NCBI GenBank assembly: GCA_003214855.1
Contig: QCLC01000001.1
Location: 62,001 to 126,000, forward strand
Source of the DNA: Prochlorococcus sp. AG-412-I05
GTDB lineage: Bacteria; Cyanobacteriota; Cyanobacteriia; PCC-6307; Cyanobiaceae
Direction: 5' to 3'
DNA: 64,000 nucleotides
A model generated the notes under the pieces. The model saw nothing but the letters and a program-made list of their open reading frames with translations, was not told the origin of the DNA and made no database searches. A program made the translations under genes and the position numbers. Of this stretch, positions 57,235 through 64,000 are shown piece by piece. Position 1 is the stretch's first letter; every line of letters starts with the position of its first letter.

Positions 57235-57927
57235 ATGCCCTTTTTTTCGATGCGCGACCATCCGATTCCTGCGGCCACTGAGCCGTTGCAGTACAGGGCC
57301 ATCGGTGTCGTAAGAGGCACTTATCGGCCTCAAGATTCTGAGCAGTTCACTCGAGGTTTCCTGGTGGATTCTGAAGGGGGTGAGATTGAGGCTGTTGTCC
57401 TAGGCCGGGTGCTCACCTTGATGCGTCGTCATCTAGCCATGGATCAACCTCATCTATGGGTCGTCTATCCCCGCTGCCGCGAAGCGGATCATCTGCATTT
57501 ACAGATCTCTGGAATCTGGGAGCCCAGCACCCTGAAACAAACCTTGCCTGGTGAAAGTGATTCAGAGTGTTCCAGTGATTCCAGCTTGGAACTTGAAGAT
57601 CAGCTTCCTCAAGGGGACGACTACTTTTCTATTCGTGGTGAATTGATCTATACCAGGCCTGAAACCGGTGACTTGGTTGTGAAGGTTCGCCAGAAGCCTA
57701 GGGCTGATGGCAGTAGACCATTGCCTTTCAAATTGCAATTAAAAGGGGATGTGCCCCTCAGTAACCTGCGTCATTTTGTGAGCTTGGAGGTGCGACGTCA
57801 TGGGCAGCAGCTTCACCTTGAAGACTATGAAGTGATGGGGCCGATGCCTACTCGCGGTGGCAAGGGGCGAGGCGGAAGAGGTTCCCTTGTTCGAAGGGAT
57901 GGACGCGGTAGCCAGCCCAATAACTGA
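57235..57927 (+). CDS. conserved hypothetical, possible nucleic acid-binding tail
   Basis: 230 residues from ATG 57235; ATG 57250 is also possible. Beta-rich sequence with EPLQYRAIGVVRGTYRPQDS, EIEAVVLGRVLTLMRRHLAM and LHLQISGIWEPSTLKQ, then an acidic Ser patch and DYFSIRGELIYTRPETGDLV. The end is Gly/Arg-rich (TRGGKGRGGRGSLVRRDGRG), like RGG RNA-binding tails. It fits an OB-like RNA-binding role, but this is inference. Its stop is directly followed by a 56-codon gene. Confidence 0.75.
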   Translation: MPFFSMRDHPIPAATEPLQYRAIGVVRGTYRPQDSEQFTRGFLVDSEGGEIEAVVLGRVLTLMRRHLAMDQPHLWVVYPRCREADHLHLQISGIWEPSTLKQTLPGESDSECSSDSSLELEDQLPQGDDYFSIRGELIYTRPETGDLVVKVRQKPRADGSRPLPFKLQLKGDVPLSNLRHFVSLEVRRHGQQLHLEDYEVMGPMPTRGGKGRGGRGSLVRRDGRGSQPNN

Positions 57928-58098
57928 ATGTCGTTGATCCAACCTTTCTGCTTAAGCGTTGGTGGTAGATCCTTCGCTGCATTGGCTGTCTATCTAGGCG
58001 ACGTGATTGCTATTGGTTTGGCTGTCGACAAGCTCTATTGGCAGTTTGTTCATGCTTGGTTTGGTCAGTTTCCCAAGGGACTCCCTCAGGGGCAATGA
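57928..58098 (+). CDS. 56-residue protein between the RGG-tail gene and larC
   Basis: ATG 57928 starts immediately after the stop of the previous gene and encodes MSLIQPFCLSVGGRSFAALA then VYLGDVIAIGLAVDKLYWQF and a polar, Pro/Gly-rich end. The middle is a likely membrane helix. Its TGA overlaps the larC ATG (ATGA). Tight packing on both sides is strong evidence for a real coding gene. Function unknown; it has no features of a nickel-enzyme protein. Confidence 0.65.
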   Translation: MSLIQPFCLSVGGRSFAALAVYLGDVIAIGLAVDKLYWQFVHAWFGQFPKGLPQGQ

Positions 58099-59327
58099 CG
58101 GCCCTGTTTGTTGACTGCCCAACTGGTCTGGCTGGTGACATGCTCCTGGCCGCATTTTTGGATCTGGGTGTGCCTCGGGCCGTGATTGAGGCTCCCCTTG
58201 CAGCACTTGGCCTTGAGCAGGGTTATGCCCTTACGGTCGCAGAGGACCGCAGCGCTGGCTTGAGGGGGCTGAGGTTATCTGTCGAAGGGCTCGAATTGGA
58301 GCCTCCTCATCGGCTTTGGCATGACCTCAGAGCGCTGATCATGGAGGCTGATTGGTCAGAACCTTTGCGCGCCAGGGTGTTGACGGTGTTCAAAGCTTTG
58401 GCGGAAGCAGAGGCTGCGGTTCATGGTCACCCCATCGAGCAGGTGCATTTTCATGAAGTGGGCATGATCGATTCTTTGGTTGATGTGGTGGGCGTTTGTG
58501 CGGCTGTTGAGCACTTGGCTCCTGAACAGATTGTCTGCGCCGTACCTCCGGCGGGGCGAGGCAAGACGGCAACAGCTCATGGCTTCTTGCCGGTTCCGGT
58601 CCCGGCCGTTTTGGAACTAGCCCGAAGACATCAAATCTGCCTCGAGGTTGGTGATGACCTCCCGGCTTGTGAGCTCACCACTCCGACGGGGCTTGCCTTG
58701 ATGGCTGTGCTGGCAGAGCGCTTTGGTCAGCCTCCCTCGCTAAGAATCAACGCGGTTGGCGTGGGTTTGGGACACCGCACTCTTGATCGCCCAAACATTC
58801 TGCGAATCTGTGAGCTCGATGGTTTCGCTAGAGAGCGATCTGAAGAAGAGATGGCTGGTTTGAGATGGCAGCCGGTGGTTGTGCAGGAAGCCTGGATTGA
58901 TGACGCAACACCTGAGGATGTTGCCGTTTTCATTGATCAGTTGCGGGATGCCGGAGCGTTGGATGTTGTTTCTGAGCAAGTGCAGATGAAAAAAGGTCGC
59001 CAGGGGGTCAGTGTGAAGGCATTGGTGACTGCTGAACAGGCTCCTGGGTTGCGAGTGGTGTGGTTCTCTCAGGGAACGACTCTGGGGTTGCGGGAGCACT
59101 CTCATGGGCGGTGGTTGCTGCCTCGTCGTGGGGGATCCTGTCCCACGCCATGGGGCTCAGTGCGTGTCAAGCAGGTACGGCGACCTCAAGGGATCCTCAC
59201 TGTCAAGCCGGAGCATGACGATCTCCTTCGCCTCAGTGTTGAGACGGGCCATTCTCTGGAGGAGTTACGCCGTGAAGTGTTGTTGGCTTCGGAGGATTTT
59301 GTTGCAGATGAGGATTGGTCATGGTGA
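58095..59327 (+). CDS. larC: LarC-like nickel-pincer cofactor protein
   Basis: 410 residues from ATG 58095 (MTALFVDCPTGLAGDMLLAA). The opening D-C-x-T-G-x-A-G-D-M, IEQVHFHEVGMIDSLVDVVG and the PPAGRGKTATAHGFLPVPVP and LPACELTTPTGLALMAVLAE blocks are typical of the LarC/TIGR00299 family. LarC inserts nickel into the pincer pyridinium cofactor with CTP. LarB and LarE are not in the window, so the cofactor path cannot be shown to be complete. Confidence 0.88.
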   Translation: MTALFVDCPTGLAGDMLLAAFLDLGVPRAVIEAPLAALGLEQGYALTVAEDRSAGLRGLRLSVEGLELEPPHRLWHDLRALIMEADWSEPLRARVLTVFKALAEAEAAVHGHPIEQVHFHEVGMIDSLVDVVGVCAAVEHLAPEQIVCAVPPAGRGKTATAHGFLPVPVPAVLELARRHQICLEVGDDLPACELTTPTGLALMAVLAERFGQPPSLRINAVGVGLGHRTLDRPNILRICELDGFARERSEEEMAGLRWQPVVVQEAWIDDATPEDVAVFIDQLRDAGALDVVSEQVQMKKGRQGVSVKALVTAEQAPGLRVVWFSQGTTLGLREHSHGRWLLPRRGGSCPTPWGSVRVKQVRRPQGILTVKPEHDDLLRLSVETGHSLEELRREVLLASEDFVADEDWSW

Positions 59328-60304
59328 TCTCAGGCTTGATTCGCCATGGGCGGGGTTTGAGGTTTTGGCTGGGCAAGGTGGCTCTCCCAGGTGGGTTTCG
59401 ACTCTGGATCACGCTCGCAAGTCTTGCCTTTGTGGTGGTTGCATTGGTAAGCCATGGGGCACAGTTGCGTCAGCTTTCCCTGAGTGGCCTGGCCTGCTGG
59501 TGGCTGGTGCTTGGCGTGGGCATCAGCTGGTCGAGCCTCGTGGTGAATTCACTCGCTTGGCGAGTGTTGGTGGGTTGGTTGGGCCATCGACCCAGGCAAA
59601 TATCACTGATTCCACTTTTCCTGCGTAGCAATCTGCTCAAGTATCTGCCTGGCGGGATCTGGCATTTGGTTGAGCGAATGCGGGTGTTAAGGCCCCATCT
59701 GGGGGCCGGGCCTGCATTGGCTTCTGTGTTGCTCGAGCCCTTGCTCATGGCTGTAGCTGCCCTGCTTTGGGTTCCCTTCGGAGGTTGGCAGTCAGGCCTT
59801 GCGATGGCCTGTTGCTTGCCAGCAATGTTGTTGATACCTCGCTGGAGAGAGCCTCTGCTCAGACGCTTAGAACGTGCCAAAGCCAAGCAGCTCGATCGGG
59901 TTGATGCGGGTCTGGTTGGTGGTGTCTCAGCAGAATCATTGGGCAGTGGACGAGACGACTACCCCTGGAGTTCGCTGGCGATGGAGATGCTCTTCGTGGC
60001 GTTTCGCTTTGCTGGATTTTGGTGTTGTGTGATGGCGTTTTCGCTGAGCACCAGCTTGTCGATGGGGGAATGGTTGGCAGCGTTTGCCTTGGCTTGGACG
60101 GTGGGCTTGGTCGTTCCTGCAGCCCCTGGAGGGCTAGGGGTTTTTGAAGCCACTCTTTTGTTGCGAGTGGGATCTCAGGTGCCGGAAGCACCCTTGTTAG
60201 CGGTGGTGCTTTGCTACAGGGTGATCGCAACGATTGCCGATGGGCTTGCCGCTGCTGCGGTTGCGGGGGATCGTGCGTTCTTGAAGCGACAGACGGTGCA
60301 TTAG
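59321..60304 (+). CDS. LPG synthase TM-like membrane protein (UPF0104)
   Basis: 327 residues from ATG 59321, overlapping the larC stop by seven bases. Eight or so helices with LASLAFVVVALVSHGAQLRQ, RSNLLKYLPGGIWHLVERMR and the VPAAPGGLGVFEATLLLR signature near the end, which suits the integral membrane part of MprF-like proteins. Without an aminoacyl-transfer domain it may flip or move lipids or polyprenols. Co-transcribed with larC. Confidence 0.82.
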   Translation: MVISGLIRHGRGLRFWLGKVALPGGFRLWITLASLAFVVVALVSHGAQLRQLSLSGLACWWLVLGVGISWSSLVVNSLAWRVLVGWLGHRPRQISLIPLFLRSNLLKYLPGGIWHLVERMRVLRPHLGAGPALASVLLEPLLMAVAALLWVPFGGWQSGLAMACCLPAMLLIPRWREPLLRRLERAKAKQLDRVDAGLVGGVSAESLGSGRDDYPWSSLAMEMLFVAFRFAGFWCCVMAFSLSTSLSMGEWLAAFALAWTVGLVVPAAPGGLGVFEATLLLRVGSQVPEAPLLAVVLCYRVIATIADGLAAAAVAGDRAFLKRQTVH

Positions 60305-60947
60305 CGAGGCAGACGGCGAATGCAATGAGGCGATGAGAGGTCTCAGCTGTTAAAAATTAAATTGTCTATAAAAGTCTGAAACCCTTGTTGAAGATTTCAG
60401 ATTAGCGGCAGCATTGATAAATCTTGCGGCTCTAAGTAGCACATTCTCTGTGTTGTTGAGTCGAGATCAATCGGGGTGCCTTGTTGCTCGACATGGTTTG
60501 GTCTTTACCCTTGCTGTATGGCTGAAAAGGCTGAGTTAAATTATCGGAATCAATAGCACTTCTTGTTGCGAAGTTGCTTGAGCCTTGCGCTAGAGAGTGC
60601 TGGAGAGATTCTGGTTTTTAGGGCATTCTAGGGGTAGAATTTCGCTTAATAACTGTCAATCTATAAAATCATGGCCGGAGGCTAAAGCCTTAAAAGAGAG
60701 GCTTCTGGGCTGAAAAATTCTCTCTGAGCTCAGAGCGTAGCAGCTTGCTAATTCTCTTCAATGCAGTGGCTTTTACACTTTGCTCATCACCGCTTCTGGC
60801 GAAAATTTTCAATTCACTTGGATTGGTTTGAATTGTAAGAAGTTCTCTGAAATCTTCTTATGCTCGTAAATTTCGCTAAGCACCGGTTCGTTATGAACAT
60901 AAATGTGTATCGCATGCATCACACTGTTGCTAGCAAAGAAACTGACC
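60305..60947. other. 640-base AT-rich spacer
   Basis: No supportable gene. It contains several AT-rich tracts, including one at 60350-60373, and a small inverted repeat around 60681-60705. It should hold the promoter of the oxygenase gene, but is longer than needed. I see no tRNA or strong terminator. Confidence 0.45.
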
Positions 60948-61664
60948 ATGGATGTTCTTGACCTTTTCCCAAGGTCCATCCTCAAGGGGGAGCTTGAACC
61001 CTCAGTGCTCAGCAGCCTGCAGCGTCTTGCGGCTCAGGTGCTCGCGAATCCAGAAAACAGCCCTGATGCATCGGCGAAGCTGGCTGGGCAACTCAACCAA
61101 CAAAGAGAGCTTGCTCTCAATCAACTAGAAGTTCAGGATTTTTGTAATCAAGCTGTCTTGCCTGGTTGTGAACGTTGGATTCGTCATGTGATTGATCGGC
61201 AACCTCCGCAAGGACGTGGCCCATGGACACCAGGCCGCTATCGGCTGCAGATGGTGGATGTTTGGTTGAACAGTCAACGTGCTGGCGATTACAACCCGAC
61301 CCATACCCATGGTGGAAGTTTTTCGGGTGTTGCATTCTTGCAAGTGCCATCTCAGATCAGGCCAGAGAGTTTTGATGGTCAGCTTTGTTTTCATGGCCCT
61401 GAGGAGTGGCACATCCAAAGTTTTCGCACGGGAATGGCGCACTATGTTTTGCCAGTGCCAGGTGAGTTTTATGTTTTCCCGGCATGGCAACCTCATTCTG
61501 TGATGCCTTTTCGAGGTGAAGGAGAGCGCTGGTCATTGGCTTTTAATGTTTTGGCATTGCCTAAGACAAAGGATCAGCCCAAGCCACAAGAGGAGCCCAC
61601 CACCTCTCAGTTCAATCGAAACGTGTCCCTTTCATCCCAGAGGGCTGAGGTGAAAGGGTTCTAG
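60948..61664 (+). CDS. putative 2OG-Fe(II) oxygenase
   Basis: 238 residues from ATG 60948 (MDVLDLFPRSILKGELEPSV). The jelly-roll core has NPTHTHGGSFSGVAFLQVPS with the first His/His region, LCFHGPEEWHIQSF, and FYVFPAWQPHSVMPFRGEGE with the second His and RWSLAFN with the 2OG-binding Arg. The layout matches the 2OG-FeII_Oxy_5 family. Substrate unknown. The last 35 residues are polar. It stands alone between two 600-base spacers. Confidence 0.82.
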   Translation: MDVLDLFPRSILKGELEPSVLSSLQRLAAQVLANPENSPDASAKLAGQLNQQRELALNQLEVQDFCNQAVLPGCERWIRHVIDRQPPQGRGPWTPGRYRLQMVDVWLNSQRAGDYNPTHTHGGSFSGVAFLQVPSQIRPESFDGQLCFHGPEEWHIQSFRTGMAHYVLPVPGEFYVFPAWQPHSVMPFRGEGERWSLAFNVLALPKTKDQPKPQEEPTTSQFNRNVSLSSQRAEVKGF

Positions 61665-62264
61665 CTAATTTTGTGGTTGAAAAATCAATGCTTTACCTTG
61701 GCCATGAATAGCTCCAATAGTCTGGAGAGAATTAACTCATGCCCTGCAACTTTGCTAAAAGAAAAGACGCTTAGTCGTTGCCTGATGTCAGAGTCAATAA
61801 CAACAAGTTCAAGCATCATAGGCTCCATATGTTAATAGTCTCGAAGCAACTTAAGCCTCGTTCAATGTATAGGCCTAGGAGAGAGTTTGCTTGATTATGT
61901 GTTTAGCCAAGCGGTGCATTGGTTGTATACCAAATGGGCGAACCCATTTCAACTGTGACCCCGACTAATCGTAGTGAAAGGAAAGCGGCTACGCCGAGAA
62001 ATAGGCGTATTAGAAACACATTATTGGATTTTTCCATGATTTGGTAGTCAATCAAAAGATGCCAATATTTTAGTCTTCGCATGCTGCTAATCTCGTATCA
62101 AATAAGTGATTTGTCTGTAGCAAGTGTTGTAGAGGAGAGACTTTTTTGTCTGTCGAGTCTCTGTTTGCAATTCTCGCTTGTTATGAGCCTGTGTTTTTGA
62201 ATGAAGTCTACCTTTCTGAATCCGATCCAAAGCTCTTGTTGAAGATCATTTGAAGTATTGAAAA
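61665..62264. other. 600-base spacer with two minus-strand mini-frames
   Basis: AT-rich. A 47-codon minus frame (61685-61828, starting MEPMMLELVVIDSDIRQ) has no recognised features and may be chance; the 44-codon frame at 61903-62037 is listed separately. Inverted arms AGAGACT/AGTCTCT lie around 62136-62162. No other gene is visible. Confidence 0.4.
61903..62037 (-). CDS. candidate 44-residue single-pass membrane protein
   Basis: ATG 62037 encodes MEKSNNVFLIRLFLGVAAFL, then SLRLVGVTVEMG and SPIWYTTNAPLG. A hydrophobic helix (residues 7-28) with polar N- and C-termini is the pattern of small photosynthetic subunits, but it matches none I know. Ribosome site weak. Confidence 0.35.
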   Translation of the reverse strand: MEKSNNVFLIRLFLGVAAFLSLRLVGVTVEMGSPIWYTTNAPLG

Positions 62265-63866
62265 CTAAGTGAGTGGCTCTTTGCTTAAAGGTGGCTTTTT
62301 TTGTTCCCCTTGATCGAGCCCTGGGACCAATGCCAGCGAAGCGATTAATCCCAGAGCGATGATAATCAGTGCTGGCAATATGGATTCCGCCATACGTTCA
62401 TCTGCGGCGTATTGGTACAGCCGTACAGAAAGGGTGTCGAAATCAAAGGGTCTCAGAACAAATGTGAGAGGTAGTTCTTTAACCGTGTCGACAAAAACCA
62501 AAAGTGCTCCTACCGCTAGGGGACCTTTCAGCAAAGGCAGATGAATGCGGCGAAGCACCTCCTGCCATTGACAGCCCAGTCCAGTAGCGGCTTCATCCAG
62601 GCTTGGGGAGAGGCGCTCGAAGGCAGCGTCGAGTCCTCCTTTTGCAACTGCCAAGAAGCGATCGCTATAGCCCCACAGCAGCAGCAGAATCCATGCGAGG
62701 TTCCATGGAGCACCGTTGAATGGCATCAGCGCAATGGCCATTACAGCTCCTGGAATGGCATAACCAATCCCTGCCATAAATGAGAGGTTGCCCATCCAGC
62801 GAGTTGATGACCAACGCTTGGCGATTGCAAGGATCAGACCTGCTACCACGGCCAGGCTTGCTGCTGCCAGCCCCAGTCCAAGACTGCGTTCTGTCAGTGG
62901 GATTAGATCAGGATCTATCCCTTGTTCGAGTTGATCGAGATTGAGGATGGCCCACAGCAGGGGCACACCCAAAGTGATCGTGGGAGGAATGAGGGCTAGG
63001 CACTGAGCACACAGGGCTCGTACACCGTGCAGCTGCCAGGCTGGAGAATCGCCACCAGCGACACCCTCTGTCCAGCGGCGGCTGCGTCGCCTCAGTCTGC
63101 GTTCATACCCCACCAGTGACATCACGATGATCAGAGCGATCATTGCTAGTCCAATGGCACCGGCAGGATTGCCTTCCATTTGCCAGGTCTCAACGATGCC
63201 AGCTGACAGGCTTGGGATGGCGAGTAGTGCTACGGCCCCGAGTTCATTGACGACTTCCATCCCCATTAGGGCAATCCCGGCACCAATCGCTGGTAAAGCC
63301 ATGGGCAGAGCAATGCGTCGAAAACTGTTCCACGGTCCAACCCCAAGACTGCGACAGGCTTCCAGTTGGCGGCGTCCGCAGATTGAAAAGCTTTCAGTGC
63401 TGAGGAGAAAAACGTAGGGATAGGTTGTCAGCGCCATGATCAAAATCCCCCAGCCCATGCCATGAATTCGTATGGCATTGCGACTGCCAAGGTCGATCAG
63501 GATGGCCGAGAGGAGGTAGGCGGGTGTGGCGAGGGGCAATAGCTGAGCCACTCGTAGGGCTCGACGTCCTGGGAAGCGGCAGTTTGCTAATAACCAGCCG
63601 TTTGCAGTTCCCAGTAGGCCACCCAATAAGGATGTCCCGATCAGCAGAGTCAAGGTCCCTTGAATCTGTTGTGGGCCATCGACTCCCAGGCTGGCCGATC
63701 CATGGATGAATCCCTGCAGTGCTTCACCGATCAGACCAATTAGAGGCCAGAGAGCAAGTACAGCAAGCAGAATTGCCATGCTGTTGAGAAGCAGGCGATC
63801 TGGTTGCCAATGGCGTTTGCGCAGGCGGTTCGAGCCGTAGTTTGACTGGACGGCGTCTTGGGTCAT
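62265..63866 (-). CDS. iron(III)-type ABC transporter permease (FutB/SfuB-like)
   Basis: 533 residues with about 12 helices in two homologous BPD_transp_1 domains. Each ends with an EAA-type loop: LEACRSLGVGPWNSFRRIAL in the first and DEAATGLGCQWQEVLRRIHL in the second. Double-length permeases of this type import Fe(III) or thiamine. The binding protein and ATPase are not in the window. By analogy with cyanobacterial Fut systems, iron is the likely substrate. Confidence 0.88.
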   Translation of the reverse strand: MTQDAVQSNYGSNRLRKRHWQPDRLLLNSMAILLAVLALWPLIGLIGEALQGFIHGSASLGVDGPQQIQGTLTLLIGTSLLGGLLGTANGWLLANCRFPGRRALRVAQLLPLATPAYLLSAILIDLGSRNAIRIHGMGWGILIMALTTYPYVFLLSTESFSICGRRQLEACRSLGVGPWNSFRRIALPMALPAIGAGIALMGMEVVNELGAVALLAIPSLSAGIVETWQMEGNPAGAIGLAMIALIIVMSLVGYERRLRRRSRRWTEGVAGGDSPAWQLHGVRALCAQCLALIPPTITLGVPLLWAILNLDQLEQGIDPDLIPLTERSLGLGLAAASLAVVAGLILAIAKRWSSTRWMGNLSFMAGIGYAIPGAVMAIALMPFNGAPWNLAWILLLLWGYSDRFLAVAKGGLDAAFERLSPSLDEAATGLGCQWQEVLRRIHLPLLKGPLAVGALLVFVDTVKELPLTFVLRPFDFDTLSVRLYQYAADERMAESILPALIIIALGLIASLALVPGLDQGEQKKPPLSKEPLT

Positions 63867-64000
63867 CAGGCGATCAATCTCAACCGTTAGAGGCCATCAG
63901 GGAGAAGGTTTTGATGTTGAGCAAACGAAGTTGGGTGGCATTGGCAGAGTTCTGCAGCGGTGAAGACTTTTTTCTGCATGACCTCAACTGCGTTCAACAG
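63867..64000. other. window end: partial frames, unresolved
   Basis: A minus frame is open from 64000 to a TAA at 63887-63889 (ending FAQHQNLLPDGL), 20 bases from the permease start. A plus frame opens at ATG 63913 after GGGAGAAGG and reads MLSKRSWVALAEFCSGEDFF. I cannot tell which is real from this length; neither is recognised. Confidence 0.3.

Overview
The window looks like core chromosome of a marine picocyanobacterium. The evidence is psaF-psaJ, petC-petA, a high-light-inducible (Hlip) gene, hemL, a cyanobacterial-type AbrB regulator, a cyanobacterial cta oxidase cluster and many small conserved genes in an order I associate with Prochlorococcus and marine Synechococcus. Base composition is balanced, several spacers exceed 500 bases and at least three genes look broken. 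Together these fit a larger-genome low-light Prochlorococcus (MIT9313/MIT9303 type) or a close Synechococcus better than a streamlined high-light Prochlorococcus. That assignment is inference; no rRNA or marker gene lies in the window.

Layout. 1-5.3 kb: Lys-rich tail of an upstream gene (perhaps topA), a lipoprotein, a DUF2232 membrane protein, a CobT-like phosphoribosyltransferase, a Tat-signal PotD-like protein, then a minus-strand pair (bifunctional-nuclease-family protein, Fe-S aldo/keto reductase). 5.3-15.6 kb: ribE, a DUF308 protein, cyAbrB, the respiratory oxidase block ctaE-ctaD-ctaC (minus) facing ctaA-ctaB (plus), a two-gene ABC-2 exporter and nanE. 15.7-25.4 kb: groL with a GGM-repeat tail, fabG, a K+ channel/RCK protein, a GT9-like protein, ispD, an unknown secreted protein, an S66 peptidase, ubiA and ppx. 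25.4-35.6 kb: a frameshifted RodZ-like gene, tRNA-Val, cobM, lgt, petA-petC, a decayed DUF3067-like gene, tatC, an NFACT protein, gmk, psaJ-psaF, tsaD and an Hlip gene.

35.6-48.4 kb: pilT, wecB, a DUF1643 protein, a Na+/H+ antiporter, gltX, tRNA-Asp, a 62-residue gene, tRNA-Trp, rplS, map, an SDR protein, a BioD/DRTGG-like protein, a DprA-fold protein, and an NfeD/SPFH pair. 48.4-64 kb: a long empty spacer, a small-ORF pair before a YajQ-family gene, a broken amidase gene, hemL, a GlcD-type oxidase, xth, a TPR protein, an operon with an unlisted 56-codon gene and larC, an LPG-synthase-like membrane protein, a 2OG-Fe(II) oxygenase isolated between two ~600-base spacers, and a two-domain iron-type ABC permease.

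Functionally the region joins photosynthetic and respiratory electron transport (petCA, psaFJ, ctaCDE with heme A supply by ctaAB, quinone prenylation by ubiA) with tetrapyrrole and corrin synthesis (hemL, cobM, CobT-like), envelope work (lgt, tatC, RodZ-like, S66 peptidase) and housekeeping. I found no phage, transposase, CRISPR array or defence island. The most interesting signals are lesions and very small genes: a DUF3067-like remnant with three in-frame stops, a RodZ-like gene whose C-terminal domain sits in another frame, an amidase with a frameshift plus an amber codon, and small candidate proteins hidden in operons and spacers.
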